This document shows, in pieces, positions 41,620 to 49,947 of a stretch of DNA of 64,000 bases. The notes under the pieces were generated by a model, which saw only the letters and a list, made by a program, of their open reading frames with translations, had not been told where the DNA came from and did no database searches. Positions within the stretch are counted from its first letter, which is position 1, and each line of letters opens with the position of its first letter. Source of the DNA: Paenibacillus harenae (GTDB lineage Bacteria; Bacillota; Bacilli; Paenibacillales; Paenibacillaceae); the NCBI RefSeq assembly GCF_030812415.1, contig NZ_JAUSST010000006.1:62001-126000 (forward strand), written 5' to 3'. The position numbers and the translations under genes are program-made.

Positions 41620-42566
41620 TTGAGTAAAGCAGATACCGTGCAGGCCTCCGGACTGAAGAGGGGCGACCGCCGATGGAAGCTGATCCGCGGCAATCTCGAT
41701 ATGTACGCGCTGCTGATTCCAGGGATCGTCTTCCTGCTGTTGTTTAAATATTCGCCGATGTACGGCGTCGTGATCGCGTTCAAGGACTTCAATATTTTCA
41801 GCGGCATCTCCGGCAGCGAATGGGTAGGTCTGCAGCAGTTCCAGAAGCTAATCCACTCCGACGAGTTCATGCAGGTGCTGGTCAATACGCTGCTGATCAG
41901 CTTGTACAAGATTACGATTCTGTTTCCGATTCCGATCGTCATCGCGCTGATGCTGAACGAAGTGCGGCGGATGTTCTTCAAGCGGACGATCCGGACGATC
42001 ATTTATTTGCCCCATTTTCTATCGTGGGTCATTATCTCGGGCCTGTTCGTTAACATCCTGTCGCCGTCGGGCGGCATCGTCAACGAAATCATCCGTTCGT
42101 TTGGCGGGGAGCCGATATCGTTCCTTACCGACAACGCCTTCTTCCGCAGTATCGTCGTCTTCACCGCAGGCTGGAAGGAGATCGGGTGGAATGCGATCGT
42201 GTTCATCGCCGCCATAGCGGGCATCGATCAAGAGCAATATGAAGCGGCGGCTATCGACGGAGCGGGACGAATCCGGCAAATGTTCTCGATTACCCTGCCG
42301 GGCATCATGCCAACGATCATGCTATGCTCATCCTTCGGATCGGCGGCCTCCTGGAAGCCGGAACGGAGCAAATCTTGACGATGTACAATCCGCTCGTCTA
42401 CGAGAGCGGCGACGTCATCGGCACGTTCGTGTACCGCATGGGTCTGGGGCAGCAGGATTACAGCTTCAGCACGGCGGTCGGTCTATTCAATTCCGCGGTA
42501 GGCTTTCTGCTGATCGTCATCGGCAACATGCTCAGCTGCAAATTTTTGCAGAGAAGCATTTGGTAA
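41620..42566 (+). pseudogene. LplB-type sugar ABC transporter permease, frameshifted
   Basis: Residues from TTG 41620 onward match LplB-like permeases: YALLIPGIVFLLLFKYSPMY, IDQEQYEAAAIDGAGRIRQM (the EAA loop for the ATPase) and LPGIMPTIMLCS. There the frame is lost; the neighbouring frame (42324-42566) continues with LILRIGGLLEAGTEQILTMY and ends FLQRSIW, the normal family C-terminus. One missing base around 42318-42328 explains it. No ATP-binding or solute-binding gene accompanies it, and the following LplC partner is truncated, so the transporter is dead. Confidence 0.85.
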
Positions 42567-42578
42567 GGGGGAGATAAC

Positions 42579-42992
42579 ATGCGGGGCAAAAAATTCGGAG
42601 ACTACGCGCTGGACGGCGGCATTTATCTCGTTCTGACCTTGATGGGTCTCATTACGCTGCTGCCGTTCGCCAACGTATTGTCCAAGGCGCCGTCGCCCGT
42701 TAACGGCGATTTCCACATGCTTGAGAGGAGCGTCGACCACCTCATTCTTCGGGTGCGCACGCTCGTCGAGGAAAAGTACAAAGCCCAAATCCATGAGCGG
42801 GAGGCGCAGCTTCAGGCGCTCCAGGCTCAGATAAATCCCCATTTCCTGTATAACACGCTCGATACGATCAATTGGATCGCGATCGGCAAAGGCGCAACCG
42901 ACATTAGCGGGATGATCGATAGCTTGGCGAAATATTTCCGGCTCAAGTCTGAACAAGGGCAAAAACATCGTCAGCGTGGCTGCAATAGATAA
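42579..42992 (+). pseudogene. Chimera of an LplC-type permease start and a YesM-type sensor kinase middle
   Basis: Starts with a normal ribosome binding site (AAGGGGGAG) and MRGKKFGDYALDGGIYLVLT, the N-terminus of LplC-like permeases, through about residue 41 (LLPFANVLSKAPS). From about residue 45 it becomes the HAMP-exit and dimerisation part of a YesM-type histidine kinase (LQALQAQINPHFLYNTLDTI with the phosphorylated His). It ends in an out-of-frame tail; one extra A near 42948 breaks the natural LSLNKGKN segment. A deletion that joined two genes of a sugar-uptake locus, followed by a frameshift, accounts for it. Confidence 0.8.
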
Positions 42993-43035
42993 TTTATGAG
43001 GTTAATGGTTAATGGTTGAGAATGCGCGAGGAGTG

Positions 43036-43174
43036 GCTATGTTGGATATTTGCAGGATAGAGAGCGTCTATAAGGCACCATAGGCAGCTATGTTGGATTT
43101 TCGCATTAACTTCGGCCTTGAAAATCTTGTATGAGGCATCTTGATCGAAAGTTATTGCAGATATCCAACATAGC
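43036..43174. repeat. Palindromic-repeat block: forward, forward, reverse
   Basis: Forward units start at 43036 and 43087 (51 bp apart; GCTATGTTGGATATTTGCAG and CTATGTTGGATTTTCGCA). The reverse unit is 43147-43174 (starting GAAAGTTATTGCAGATAT and ending CCAACATAGC). The second forward and the reverse unit can form a hairpin of about 27 bp. Lies between the dead kinase and the helicase gene. Confidence 0.8.
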
Positions 43175-43199
43175 ACCTTGAATGCAGCGCAGATGGATT

Positions 43200-45599
43200 T
43201 CAATCCTGCCCAACGGGGGAGGTGACAGCATCCTTAGCCTCCACCCGGACATACGTGTAAGTGTCGTCGGGCTGCGAGGCTGCGAATGGCGTCAGCTCGC
43301 CCAGGGCGTAAATGTGCAGCAGGTGCATCGCGCGCGTGCATGCCGTATAGAACAGCTTGCGTTCGCTCTCGCGTGAATATTGCTTCTTCGAGCCGTTGTA
43401 GATGAAGACGGCATCGAATTCCACGCCTTTCGCCAAGTAGGCGGGAATAATATGAACGCCTTTCTCGAAGTTCGGCGTCGTCTTCTTAATGAGCCTTGGC
43501 GCTGCCGTGAGCATGCCGGTCAGCAGCTTATGGGCTGCTTCGCTTTCTTTGGCCGTCTTGCAAATAATCGCGATGGATTCGTACCCCTGGTCGATCAACT
43601 CGCTGACATCGGCTGCCAGAGCCTCGTGAAGAACCGATCTTTCCTTCACGACCGTTACGGCAGGCTTCTCGCCGCTGCGGTTGAACGGCACGATATGCTC
43701 GCCGCCCGGCACCATGCCGCGCGTGAAGGTAACGATCTCCTGCGTCGAGCGATAACTGCGGGTGAGCGAGATCAGCTCCGTCTGCTCAGGTCCATACAGC
43801 GCATAGAGCGGTCCAGCATCCTGCAGCGCCGAGGAGTGGGCATAGATCGCTTGATTGAAGTCGCCCAGCGCCGTCATCTTCGCCCGAGGGAATAGCCGCC
43901 GCAGGAAGGCGAGCTGGAACGGCGAGTAGTCTTGCGCTTCATCGACGAACACGTACCGGATGCCGTTATTGGAGTGGAAGCCGAGCATAAGCTCGCGCAA
44001 ATACAGGTAAGGCGTCGAATCCTCGTAGGCTAACTCGCCTTCTTTAATGCGGTCAATCGTTTGCCTGCTTAATTGATGCCAGTTAGAAGGCAGCGTCCCG
44101 TCTCCGGTCAACCGCCTGGCGAGCGATTCGTTGCGGAACAGCTCGCAGTACAAGCTGGTCGTATCGACGAAGCGGAGCGCCTTGACCCATTTTCGAATCG
44201 GCTTCAGCTTGCTGCTGACGACCATGCGGGCCATAATGTCCCGTTCGCTCAGCGCCTGCTCGGACGCGGACGGATCCTCGTCCCCGCCCGTCATGGCCAA
44301 ATACCGTTCATACGCTTGCTGGTATTGCTCCTGATCGAGCAGCTCGATTTGCTCCTCTACCCACAACTCCCCGTACTGCTCCTTGCCGTGCCTCGCAACG
44401 GCTTTCAGCACCCAGTCGCGCAGCAGGGCCAGACGGTTCGCCAGCTTGATCGAAGCGTCGTAGCTATAGAACTTCTGCTTCAATTGGCTTGCGGCAATGA
44501 CCGCTTTGCCTCGGAACGGAATGGACTTGAAGATCATTCCCTCCTGCAGCAGCATTTCCTTATAGGAAGTAATTAATTGCATGAATTGATCCGAGGACTT
44601 GAACTGAATGCCCTCCATGCGGGCATCGTATCCCGGCTCGGAAGCGGACGAGAGTACATATTCGAGCTGCTCGAACGGATCCTCCAGCTTGAATTCATGG
44701 CCGAGCCTGCGCTCCAAGTATTCCTGGAACGTCGTCTGCACCATATTTTCCTCGCCCAGCTCCGGCAGTACGGTGGATACATAACTATTGAACATCGGAT
44801 TCGGTGAAAATAACACGACCTGGTCGGCGCTGATCTGGCCGCGGTACTTGTAGAGCAAATAAGCGACGCGCTGCAGTGCAGCCGACGTCTTGCCGCTTCC
44901 CGCCGCGCCTTGAACGATGAGCAGCTGGCTGCGGTCATCGCGAATAATGCGGTTTTGCTCCTTCTGAATGGTCGCGACGATGCTTTTCATCTGTGCGTCG
45001 GAGCTGCGGCTTAGAACGGCTTGCAGCAATTCGTCGCCGATCGTGATACCCGTATCGAACATAAACCGGATTTTGCCGTCGCGAATGCCGAACTGCCTTT
45101 TTAGCGTAAGCTCCCCTTCGATCTCGCTGTTCAAGCTGCGATAGGACGCAGGGCCCGGGGTGCTGTCATAGTATAGATTGGAGATCGGCGCACGCCAATC
45201 GTAGATGAGAAATTCATTGTCGTCCTTGTCCAGCAGGGAGGCGATGCCCAGATAGATCCGTTCCGGCTCGTTCCCGTGCTCGGCGAAGTCGATTCGTCCG
45301 AAGTAAGGCGATTGGAGCAGCTTGCGAAGCCGTTTAATCTCCTCCGCCGAATTTTTGTGCCGATGCTCCCTTTCGAATAACACCTCGGATTGCTGCCGCA
45401 TGCTAATAGAGGTTTCGCCAAGGTCGACCTCTTCCATAAAGTTCATCGTGACCTCGTCCCAGAACTCCCGCCGCATCTCCACGACATCTTTGCGCACGAA
45501 GCCGACTTCATGCTCGATTTTGCCGATTCGCTCTCCGATGACGGATGTAATCTCGTCGACTCTCAGCTGCTCTTCAGCCCAGTCTTGCTCTTTGCTCAA
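43200..45599 (-). CDS. helD: HelD-type superfamily 1 helicase / RNA polymerase-recycling ATPase
   Basis: 799 residues. Walker A is GAAGSGKTSAALQR (about residue 220); Walker B-like VFVDEAQDYSPFQL and the motif LTRSYRSTQEI follow; the long N-terminal coiled-coil arm (DEITSVIGERIGKIEHEVGF) is typical of HelD, which strips stalled RNA polymerase from DNA. TTG at 45599 is preferred because AAGGAG lies ten bases upstream and the N-terminus MSKEQDWAEEQL fits HelD; the frame is open to 45641 without a ribosome binding site. It is intact, unlike its neighbours on both sides. Confidence 0.88.
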   Translation of the reverse strand: MSKEQDWAEEQLRVDEITSVIGERIGKIEHEVGFVRKDVVEMRREFWDEVTMNFMEEVDLGETSISMRQQSEVLFEREHRHKNSAEEIKRLRKLLQSPYFGRIDFAEHGNEPERIYLGIASLLDKDDNEFLIYDWRAPISNLYYDSTPGPASYRSLNSEIEGELTLKRQFGIRDGKIRFMFDTGITIGDELLQAVLSRSSDAQMKSIVATIQKEQNRIIRDDRSQLLIVQGAAGSGKTSAALQRVAYLLYKYRGQISADQVVLFSPNPMFNSYVSTVLPELGEENMVQTTFQEYLERRLGHEFKLEDPFEQLEYVLSSASEPGYDARMEGIQFKSSDQFMQLITSYKEMLLQEGMIFKSIPFRGKAVIAASQLKQKFYSYDASIKLANRLALLRDWVLKAVARHGKEQYGELWVEEQIELLDQEQYQQAYERYLAMTGGDEDPSASEQALSERDIMARMVVSSKLKPIRKWVKALRFVDTTSLYCELFRNESLARRLTGDGTLPSNWHQLSRQTIDRIKEGELAYEDSTPYLYLRELMLGFHSNNGIRYVFVDEAQDYSPFQLAFLRRLFPRAKMTALGDFNQAIYAHSSALQDAGPLYALYGPEQTELISLTRSYRSTQEIVTFTRGMVPGGEHIVPFNRSGEKPAVTVVKERSVLHEALAADVSELIDQGYESIAIICKTAKESEAAHKLLTGMLTAAPRLIKKTTPNFEKGVHIIPAYLAKGVEFDAVFIYNGSKKQYSRESERKLFYTACTRAMHLLHIYALGELTPFAASQPDDTYTYVRVEAKDAVTSPVGQD

Positions 45600-45860
45600 T
45601 GATGCCACGCTCCTTGGCTTGCTATAATGATAATTAACCATGTATGAATGGCGCTCGTATGTTATTTATATGATCAGAGCTGCCGTAATGTCGTATACCC
45701 GCGTTCAACGAGTCTATCTTATTGTTTCCACAAAATCAACCTAAGCGCGAGGTCGGCTTTTCAAATGTTCGGAGCCTGTTCCTTTACGTTCGAAAATAAG
45801 CGTATACTGCCATTATAACGAGCATTCGGACAAAAAGGAGCCATTGAAGGGCGCAACGCA

Positions 45861-46567
45861 ATGTACGAGCTGGTGGAGACGGATGACAGCCTGCCGTTTG
45901 ACGTTTCCTTGCACAGCATTAACCGGACCATTGGCATACGAGCATCGAAATGATTATCGTGCTTCGGGGTACGCTTGAGGCGACGGTGGGTAACGAGAAG
46001 CGGACGCTTGGCTACAGCGAGGAGGATGCGGCAAGCGGCGGCATCGGATACGTGCCGATCAGCCTGAAATACAGGCCGTATACGGCCGAGCATGCCCGTG
46101 AGCACAGCATCGCCGGCGATCCGCGCGCGAGCGATGTGCTGGATCGCGCGTACCGGGGCAAAACGGTCACGACTCATAACGAGAGCGACTCATAACGAGA
46201 GCGACTTGGATACGGTGCTGGAGATGAAAGAAATGATGAAAGGAAAGCCGGTTATCGTGTCGCTGCCGCTGTCCAATCCGACAATCGTGGCGGAATTCGA
46301 GGCCGAGGCAGACGCGATCGTCGCGAACTTCGGCTTGCAGGATCAAGCTTTGATGGACGTTCTGTCCGGTGCGTTCGAGCCCTCGGGACTGCTGCCGATG
46401 CAAATGCCGCCGACATGAAGACCGTCGAGGAGCAGCTAGAGGATGTGGCGCATGATATGGACTGCCATGTCGGTTCCGAAGGCCATGTCTACGACTTCGC
46501 GTACGGACTGAACTGGAGCTGCGTCATCAACGATCTCCGTACGGCCAAATACCGTAAAACCCGTTAA
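45861..46567 (+). pseudogene. Chimera of an AraC cupin start and a GH3 beta-glucosidase end
   Basis: ATG 45861 begins MYELVETDDSLPFDVSLHSI, the N-terminus of an AraC-type regulator; after a frameshift near 45925 the cupin core HWHTSIEMIIVLRGTLEATV is read in the next frame. At about 46026 it switches to the C-terminal part of a glycoside hydrolase family 3 enzyme (GGIGYVPISLKYRPYTAEHA, KPVIVSLPLSNPTIVAEF, GHVYDFAYGLNWSCVI). A 16-bp tandem duplication (46170-46201) and a missing base near 46408 break the frame again. At least three lesions plus a deletion join; no function expected. Confidence 0.8.
46170..46206 (+). repeat. 16-bp tandem duplication inside the GH3 remnant
   Basis: CGACTCATAACGAGAG occurs twice in direct succession (46170-46185 and 46186-46201), then CGACT again. 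Removing one copy restores the GH3 reading frame (THNESD-LDTVLE). Confidence 0.9.
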
Positions 46568-46583
46568 AAGCCGGCTGTCTAAA

Positions 46584-46627
46584 TGATAAACCCCGTTAAG
46601 CGTTTAATAAGCGTCTTGCGGGGTTTA
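46584..46627 (+). terminator. Terminator of the former GH3 gene
   Basis: AAACCCCG pairs with CGGGGTTT, with an inner AAGCG-type stem; TTTATTT follows. It has outlived the gene it served. Confidence 0.7.
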
Positions 46628-46760
46628 TTTCCGTATCGCTGTGTAGCTGCCGCTGTTAGTTTGATACTGCAAATGTACTCGTCTGGAAACTTTCCCAAAT
46701 AATGATTCGTCTATGTAAATAACATGACTAATACCGTTCCTATAATGCCTAAGCAGACAT

Positions 46761-46950
46761 GCTATGTTGGATTTTTGCAGCATAGAGGGCCCTTAGGAGA
46801 GCCGATCCAATGCTATATTGGATTTTTGCATCAACTTCGCTCTTGAACGGCTGAAATAAAGCTCACCCAAGGAAAGTTACTGCAGATATCCAACATAGGT
46901 TCCGAGAGCTCCCTAAACTAGCAAAAGTTAATGCAAATATCCATCATAGC
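46761..46950. repeat. Palindromic-repeat block: forward, forward, reverse, reverse (190 bp)
   Basis: The clearest copy. Forward units 46761-46787 and 46812-46839, reverse units 46872-46898 and 46923-46950; spacing of like units is 51 bp on both arms, so the block is symmetric and could fold as nested long hairpins. Units begin GCTATGTTGGATTTTTGCAG and GCTATATTGGATTTTTGCAT; reverse units end ATCCAACATAG and ATCCATCATAGC. Lies between the GH3 remnant and a 5'-truncated reading frame. Confidence 0.85.
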
Positions 46951-46981
46951 CGCAAAAGCGGCTACCGACTGACTCCATCGG

Positions 46982-47836
46982 TTGGATGTTACTACGACCA
47001 TTGGGGATACGACCGTATGGCTGAATACCGACAGCAAAACGCTTTATTATTCCGACGGCCATACGTCTCCGGTAGCGATAAAAAATGCCGTTCATGAGTT
47101 GAATGGGAGCTGGGGAACCGTATCTATAGGAGTGGAGAAGCTGGGAGAAAGCTTGCTTGTAACCATCTTCGATAATTTCGGAGAGCCTCATATTAACGAC
47201 CAAATATCGAGAGCGATCATTAAGGACGGCTCCATTGTCGCAAGGTCGAGCGTTCTTTATTGGAATAATCGGGACAATGAAAAAAGCATCAGCACCTATA
47301 ACGGGAATGCCATCATGCTTGATGCAGCTGTATTGAAGCTTGTACAGCCCGACGGGACGATCACCCGGAGCTATGATTTGTCGGAAATAACGGGGCTCGA
47401 TACCGTCTTTACCGTGGAAGTTGTCTTCGACGATTATTTATTAGTTCGTACGCATGATTCGAGAATGTTAATCGGCATCCGGTTGTCCACCAAGGAATTC
47501 GTTTACCTGTATAAGCAATTGTTTACCGTTGAAGAACAAAGTTTGCTTGATCAATGGCCGCGAGCCGAAATCGATTATCCAGGAGACCAGCTTACTCTGC
47601 TCCATCGCAAAGGGAATGTGCTCATTCACTCGTCAACCAGCAAAGGCGTACCATGGCGGAGGCTGGGGGGAGCTTACGGCGTCGTATACGATACCTCAAC
47701 AATAGATCTTTATCAGATAAGGCCAACCAGCTCGTGCCGGTTGGTCTTATTTGTCGTCGTGGGCTGGCAGATAACCTTCATAGGCGGAGCAACGGCGCAA
47801 TATAGTTTAATAAATAAACATTGTCCGAATCGATAG
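46982..47836 (+). CDS. Hypothetical protein, apparently truncated at the 5' end
   Basis: A 284-codon frame with normal codon use but no ribosome binding site; a TGA at 46970 closes it upstream, and it begins about 30 bases after the palindromic-repeat block. The text is beta-rich without a recognised domain (VWLNTDSKTLYYSDGH, NGNAIMLDAAVLKL, DYLLVRTHDSRMLIGIRL). The last about 40 codons run through a terminator-like hairpin (about 47718-47753), which means the original stop was probably earlier and lost by frameshift. Likely a fragment of a longer secreted or surface protein; I do not recognise it. Confidence 0.4.
   Translation: MDVTTTIGDTTVWLNTDSKTLYYSDGHTSPVAIKNAVHELNGSWGTVSIGVEKLGESLLVTIFDNFGEPHINDQISRAIIKDGSIVARSSVLYWNNRDNEKSISTYNGNAIMLDAAVLKLVQPDGTITRSYDLSEITGLDTVFTVEVVFDDYLLVRTHDSRMLIGIRLSTKEFVYLYKQLFTVEEQSLLDQWPRAEIDYPGDQLTLLHRKGNVLIHSSTSKGVPWRRLGGAYGVVYDTSTIDLYQIRPTSSCRLVLFVVVGWQITFIGGATAQYSLINKHCPNR
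47718..47753 (+). terminator. Terminator hairpin inside the end of the truncated frame
   Basis: AAGGCCAACC pairs with GGTTGGTCTT (one G-U), followed by ATTTG. Its position inside an open frame supports loss of the original stop codon. Confidence 0.6.
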
Positions 47837-47850
47837 AAGGGGGTAGTGAG

Positions 47851-48963
47851 ATGGGAATATGGATCCTCGCACTGTTGCTGCCGGCTTGTTCAGCCGGATT
47901 TATTTTGTTTCGCAAAAATACGGTTCCCCTTCCTGCTCCTCATGCTGCCGCAAGGCTGGCCGCGACCTTCGGCAAGCTATCGATTATTATTCCGGCCAGG
48001 AATGAAGAAAGCAATTTACCCCATCTTCTTCGCTCGCTTATGGCTCAAAAGTATAAGCCGTTCGAAATTATCGTCATCGACGACTGCTCGGAGGATCGGA
48101 CGCGAGCGATTGCGGAGAGCTACGGCGTCAAAGTGATTGCCGGTTCATCGCCCCCGCCAGGATGGACAGGCAAGAACTGGGCCGTATGGAACGGCTATTT
48201 GCAGTCGACCGGCGATCTGATCGCCTTCCTCGACGCCGACGTCCGTCTAGCTCCGCATGCGCTGGAATCTCTGATCACGGTACGTGAGGAAACGGGCGGC
48301 GTTATTTCGGTTGTCCCTTATCATGAAGCGGAGAAGTTCTACGAGCGATTGGCGCTTATTCCGAATTTGCTCGGCCTCTGCGCCTTTACCTCGCCGATGG
48401 AGCGGGCCAATCGAAATAAAGGGCTGTACGGCTCCTGCATCCTGACGACGAGAGAGGACTATGAACGGGCCAAAGGACATGAGGGCATTAAGTCGGAGCT
48501 GCTCGACGACTTGAACCTTGGAGCGAAGTTCATCGAGGCCGGCGTACCGGTTAACAATTACATCGGCTATGGCGTCGTCTCCTTCCGCATGTACCCCGGC
48601 GGCATTCGCAGCGAGATCGAGGGCTTTAGCAAAGGAGCAGTCATCAGCACGGGCAAGCTAAGCGGCTTCACGACGCTGCTGGTCGCAATATGGTTGATTG
48701 GATTAATTGCGGCGGAGGCAGCGCCTTTCGCGATAGGTACGAAATGGGCGTGGCCGCTCGTCATAGGTTACGTACTCTACACGGCACAGCTCTACTATTT
48801 CATTCATTACACTGGCCGTTTCGGCAAGTGGCTGCCGGCCGTTCATATGCTGAGCACCGTGTTCTTCCTCTATATCATGCTTTATTCCTTGTATCAAGTT
48901 GTGTTCTTTGGACGGGTAGCGTGGAAGGGGCGTCGTATTGAGGTAGGAGGTCGGAAAAAGTGA
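47851..48963 (+). CDS. Membrane-associated family 2 glycosyltransferase (CrtQ-like)
   Basis: 370 residues. ATG 47851 has AAGGGGG seven bases upstream. One N-terminal membrane helix, the GT-A domain (LSIIIPARNEESNLPHLLRS, IVIDDCSEDRT, LIAFLDADVRLAPHALESL with the DxD), and three C-terminal membrane helices from about residue 275. This arrangement is that of CrtQ-type glycosyltransferases, which glycosylate carotenoid acids, and of related lipid glycosyltransferases. No carotenoid genes are near. It is translationally coupled to a PlsY-like acyltransferase, so a glycolipid product is possible. Confidence 0.82.
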   Translation: MGIWILALLLPACSAGFILFRKNTVPLPAPHAAARLAATFGKLSIIIPARNEESNLPHLLRSLMAQKYKPFEIIVIDDCSEDRTRAIAESYGVKVIAGSSPPPGWTGKNWAVWNGYLQSTGDLIAFLDADVRLAPHALESLITVREETGGVISVVPYHEAEKFYERLALIPNLLGLCAFTSPMERANRNKGLYGSCILTTREDYERAKGHEGIKSELLDDLNLGAKFIEAGVPVNNYIGYGVVSFRMYPGGIRSEIEGFSKGAVISTGKLSGFTTLLVAIWLIGLIAAEAAPFAIGTKWAWPLVIGYVLYTAQLYYFIHYTGRFGKWLPAVHMLSTVFFLYIMLYSLYQVVFFGRVAWKGRRIEVGGRKK

Positions 48964-49583
48964 CGATCATCATCGGTTGGACGCTGCTATCGTTTATTTC
49001 CGGTTCTCTTATGTTCTCCTACTGGCTGGGCCTCGTTGCGAAGCGTAACTTGAAGGCGCATGGCGACGGCAATCCCGGAGCGCTCAATCTATGGCGAACG
49101 GCCGGTTATGGGTATGGCCTTGCGGGCATTGCGCTTGATTTTGCCAAAGGGTATGCGCCCCTGTTGTGGATCGTCCATGCGAATGCCGTATCGGGCTATT
49201 GGATCGTACTCCCTTCGACTGCCGCACTGCTCGGCCATGTGTTCTCGCCTTTCATGAGAGGCAGAGGAGGCAAAGCCATCGCGGCAACATTCGGCGTATG
49301 GAGCGCGCTGACGGGCTTCTCCGCTTCGCTTGCCTATGCCATTATTCTGGCGCTGCTGCTCGTAATCACAAGATGGCAGCGCAAGGGCAAGCCCCTTACG
49401 GCGGAAGCGGATGCTTTGCAGGTTGTGCTTGGCATGCTGCTGCTTGGCGTTTACGTATACGTAAGCGGCTTTTATGACGGCGAGATGCTGCTGTTCTGGC
49501 TCATTAATCTCGTTCTGCTAGGGTATACGCATCGGAACGAGCTTCGCCGGCTTCTCTCTTCAAATCGGACAGATTGCCAGTAA
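48960..49583 (+). CDS. PlsY-like membrane acyltransferase
   Basis: 207 residues, six to seven membrane helices. GTG start overlaps the preceding stop (GTGA). It carries versions of the three PlsY motifs: GDGNPGALNLWRTAG, DFAKGYAP, and GHVFSPFMRGRGGKAIA. PlsY transfers acyl groups from acyl-phosphate to glycerol-3-phosphate. Motif 1 differs from the normal GSGNxGATN, so this may be a specialised paralogue rather than the housekeeping enzyme. Coupled to a glycosyltransferase, it may act in acylated glycolipid synthesis. Confidence 0.82.
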   Translation: MTIIIGWTLLSFISGSLMFSYWLGLVAKRNLKAHGDGNPGALNLWRTAGYGYGLAGIALDFAKGYAPLLWIVHANAVSGYWIVLPSTAALLGHVFSPFMRGRGGKAIAATFGVWSALTGFSASLAYAIILALLLVITRWQRKGKPLTAEADALQVVLGMLLLGVYVYVSGFYDGEMLLFWLINLVLLGYTHRNELRRLLSSNRTDCQ

Positions 49584-49631
49584 CAGCCATTCCCAAAGAG
49601 CCGGGGGATTTGTCATCAAAATTCGACAAAA

Positions 49632-49646
49632 GTAAATCGATTTCAT
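49632..49646 (+). promoter_or_regulatory. Upstream auxiliary operator-like site
   Basis: TAAATCGATTTCA, a slightly degenerate copy of the palindrome at 49753-49768. The two centres are 122 bp apart (about 11.6 helical turns), a distance over which a LacI-family tetramer could loop DNA. Confidence 0.5.
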
Positions 49647-49752
49647 TTTAACTTGATGGGAAGCAAGGTGTAGTAGTAGTTGTAAAATCCTATTTATGTG
49701 GAGTTTAAAGGATTTTTAAGTTAGACGGGGCTGTATACTTGTGAATCTAATA

Positions 49753-49781
49753 TTGAAATCGATTTCAAAAAGTGATATTAT
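49753..49781 (+). promoter_or_regulatory. Promoter and LacI-type operator of the GH30 gene
   Basis: TTGAAA (49753-49758), 17 bp, TATTAT (49776-49781). The perfect 16-bp palindrome TTGAAATCGATTTCAA (49753-49768) covers the -35. The same core with the same geometry precedes the LacI-family gene at 55311. Predicted transcript leader about 160 nt. Confidence 0.78.
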
Positions 49782-49947
49782 CCACTCAGATGAACACCGG
49801 AGATTAAGGCAGCAGGCTTGCTCACAGTTGAAACAGGGGGTGGAAGCACATTCAAACCAGGTGATTAACAGGCTTATATGCTGAACAAAGCCAAGTAAAG
49901 CAATATTTCGGATCTATATTCATCTTGAAGGAAAGAGGGGCATGGAT

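Noticed and set aside
42239..42577. 112-codon frame over the LplB pseudogene break
   Set aside because: Arg-rich out-of-frame reading of the permease; the two other frames together give the family sequence.
46761..46950. CRISPR array
   Set aside because: Units are diverged and in opposite orientations with about 24-bp gaps and only four copies; no cas genes. A palindromic repeat element fits better.
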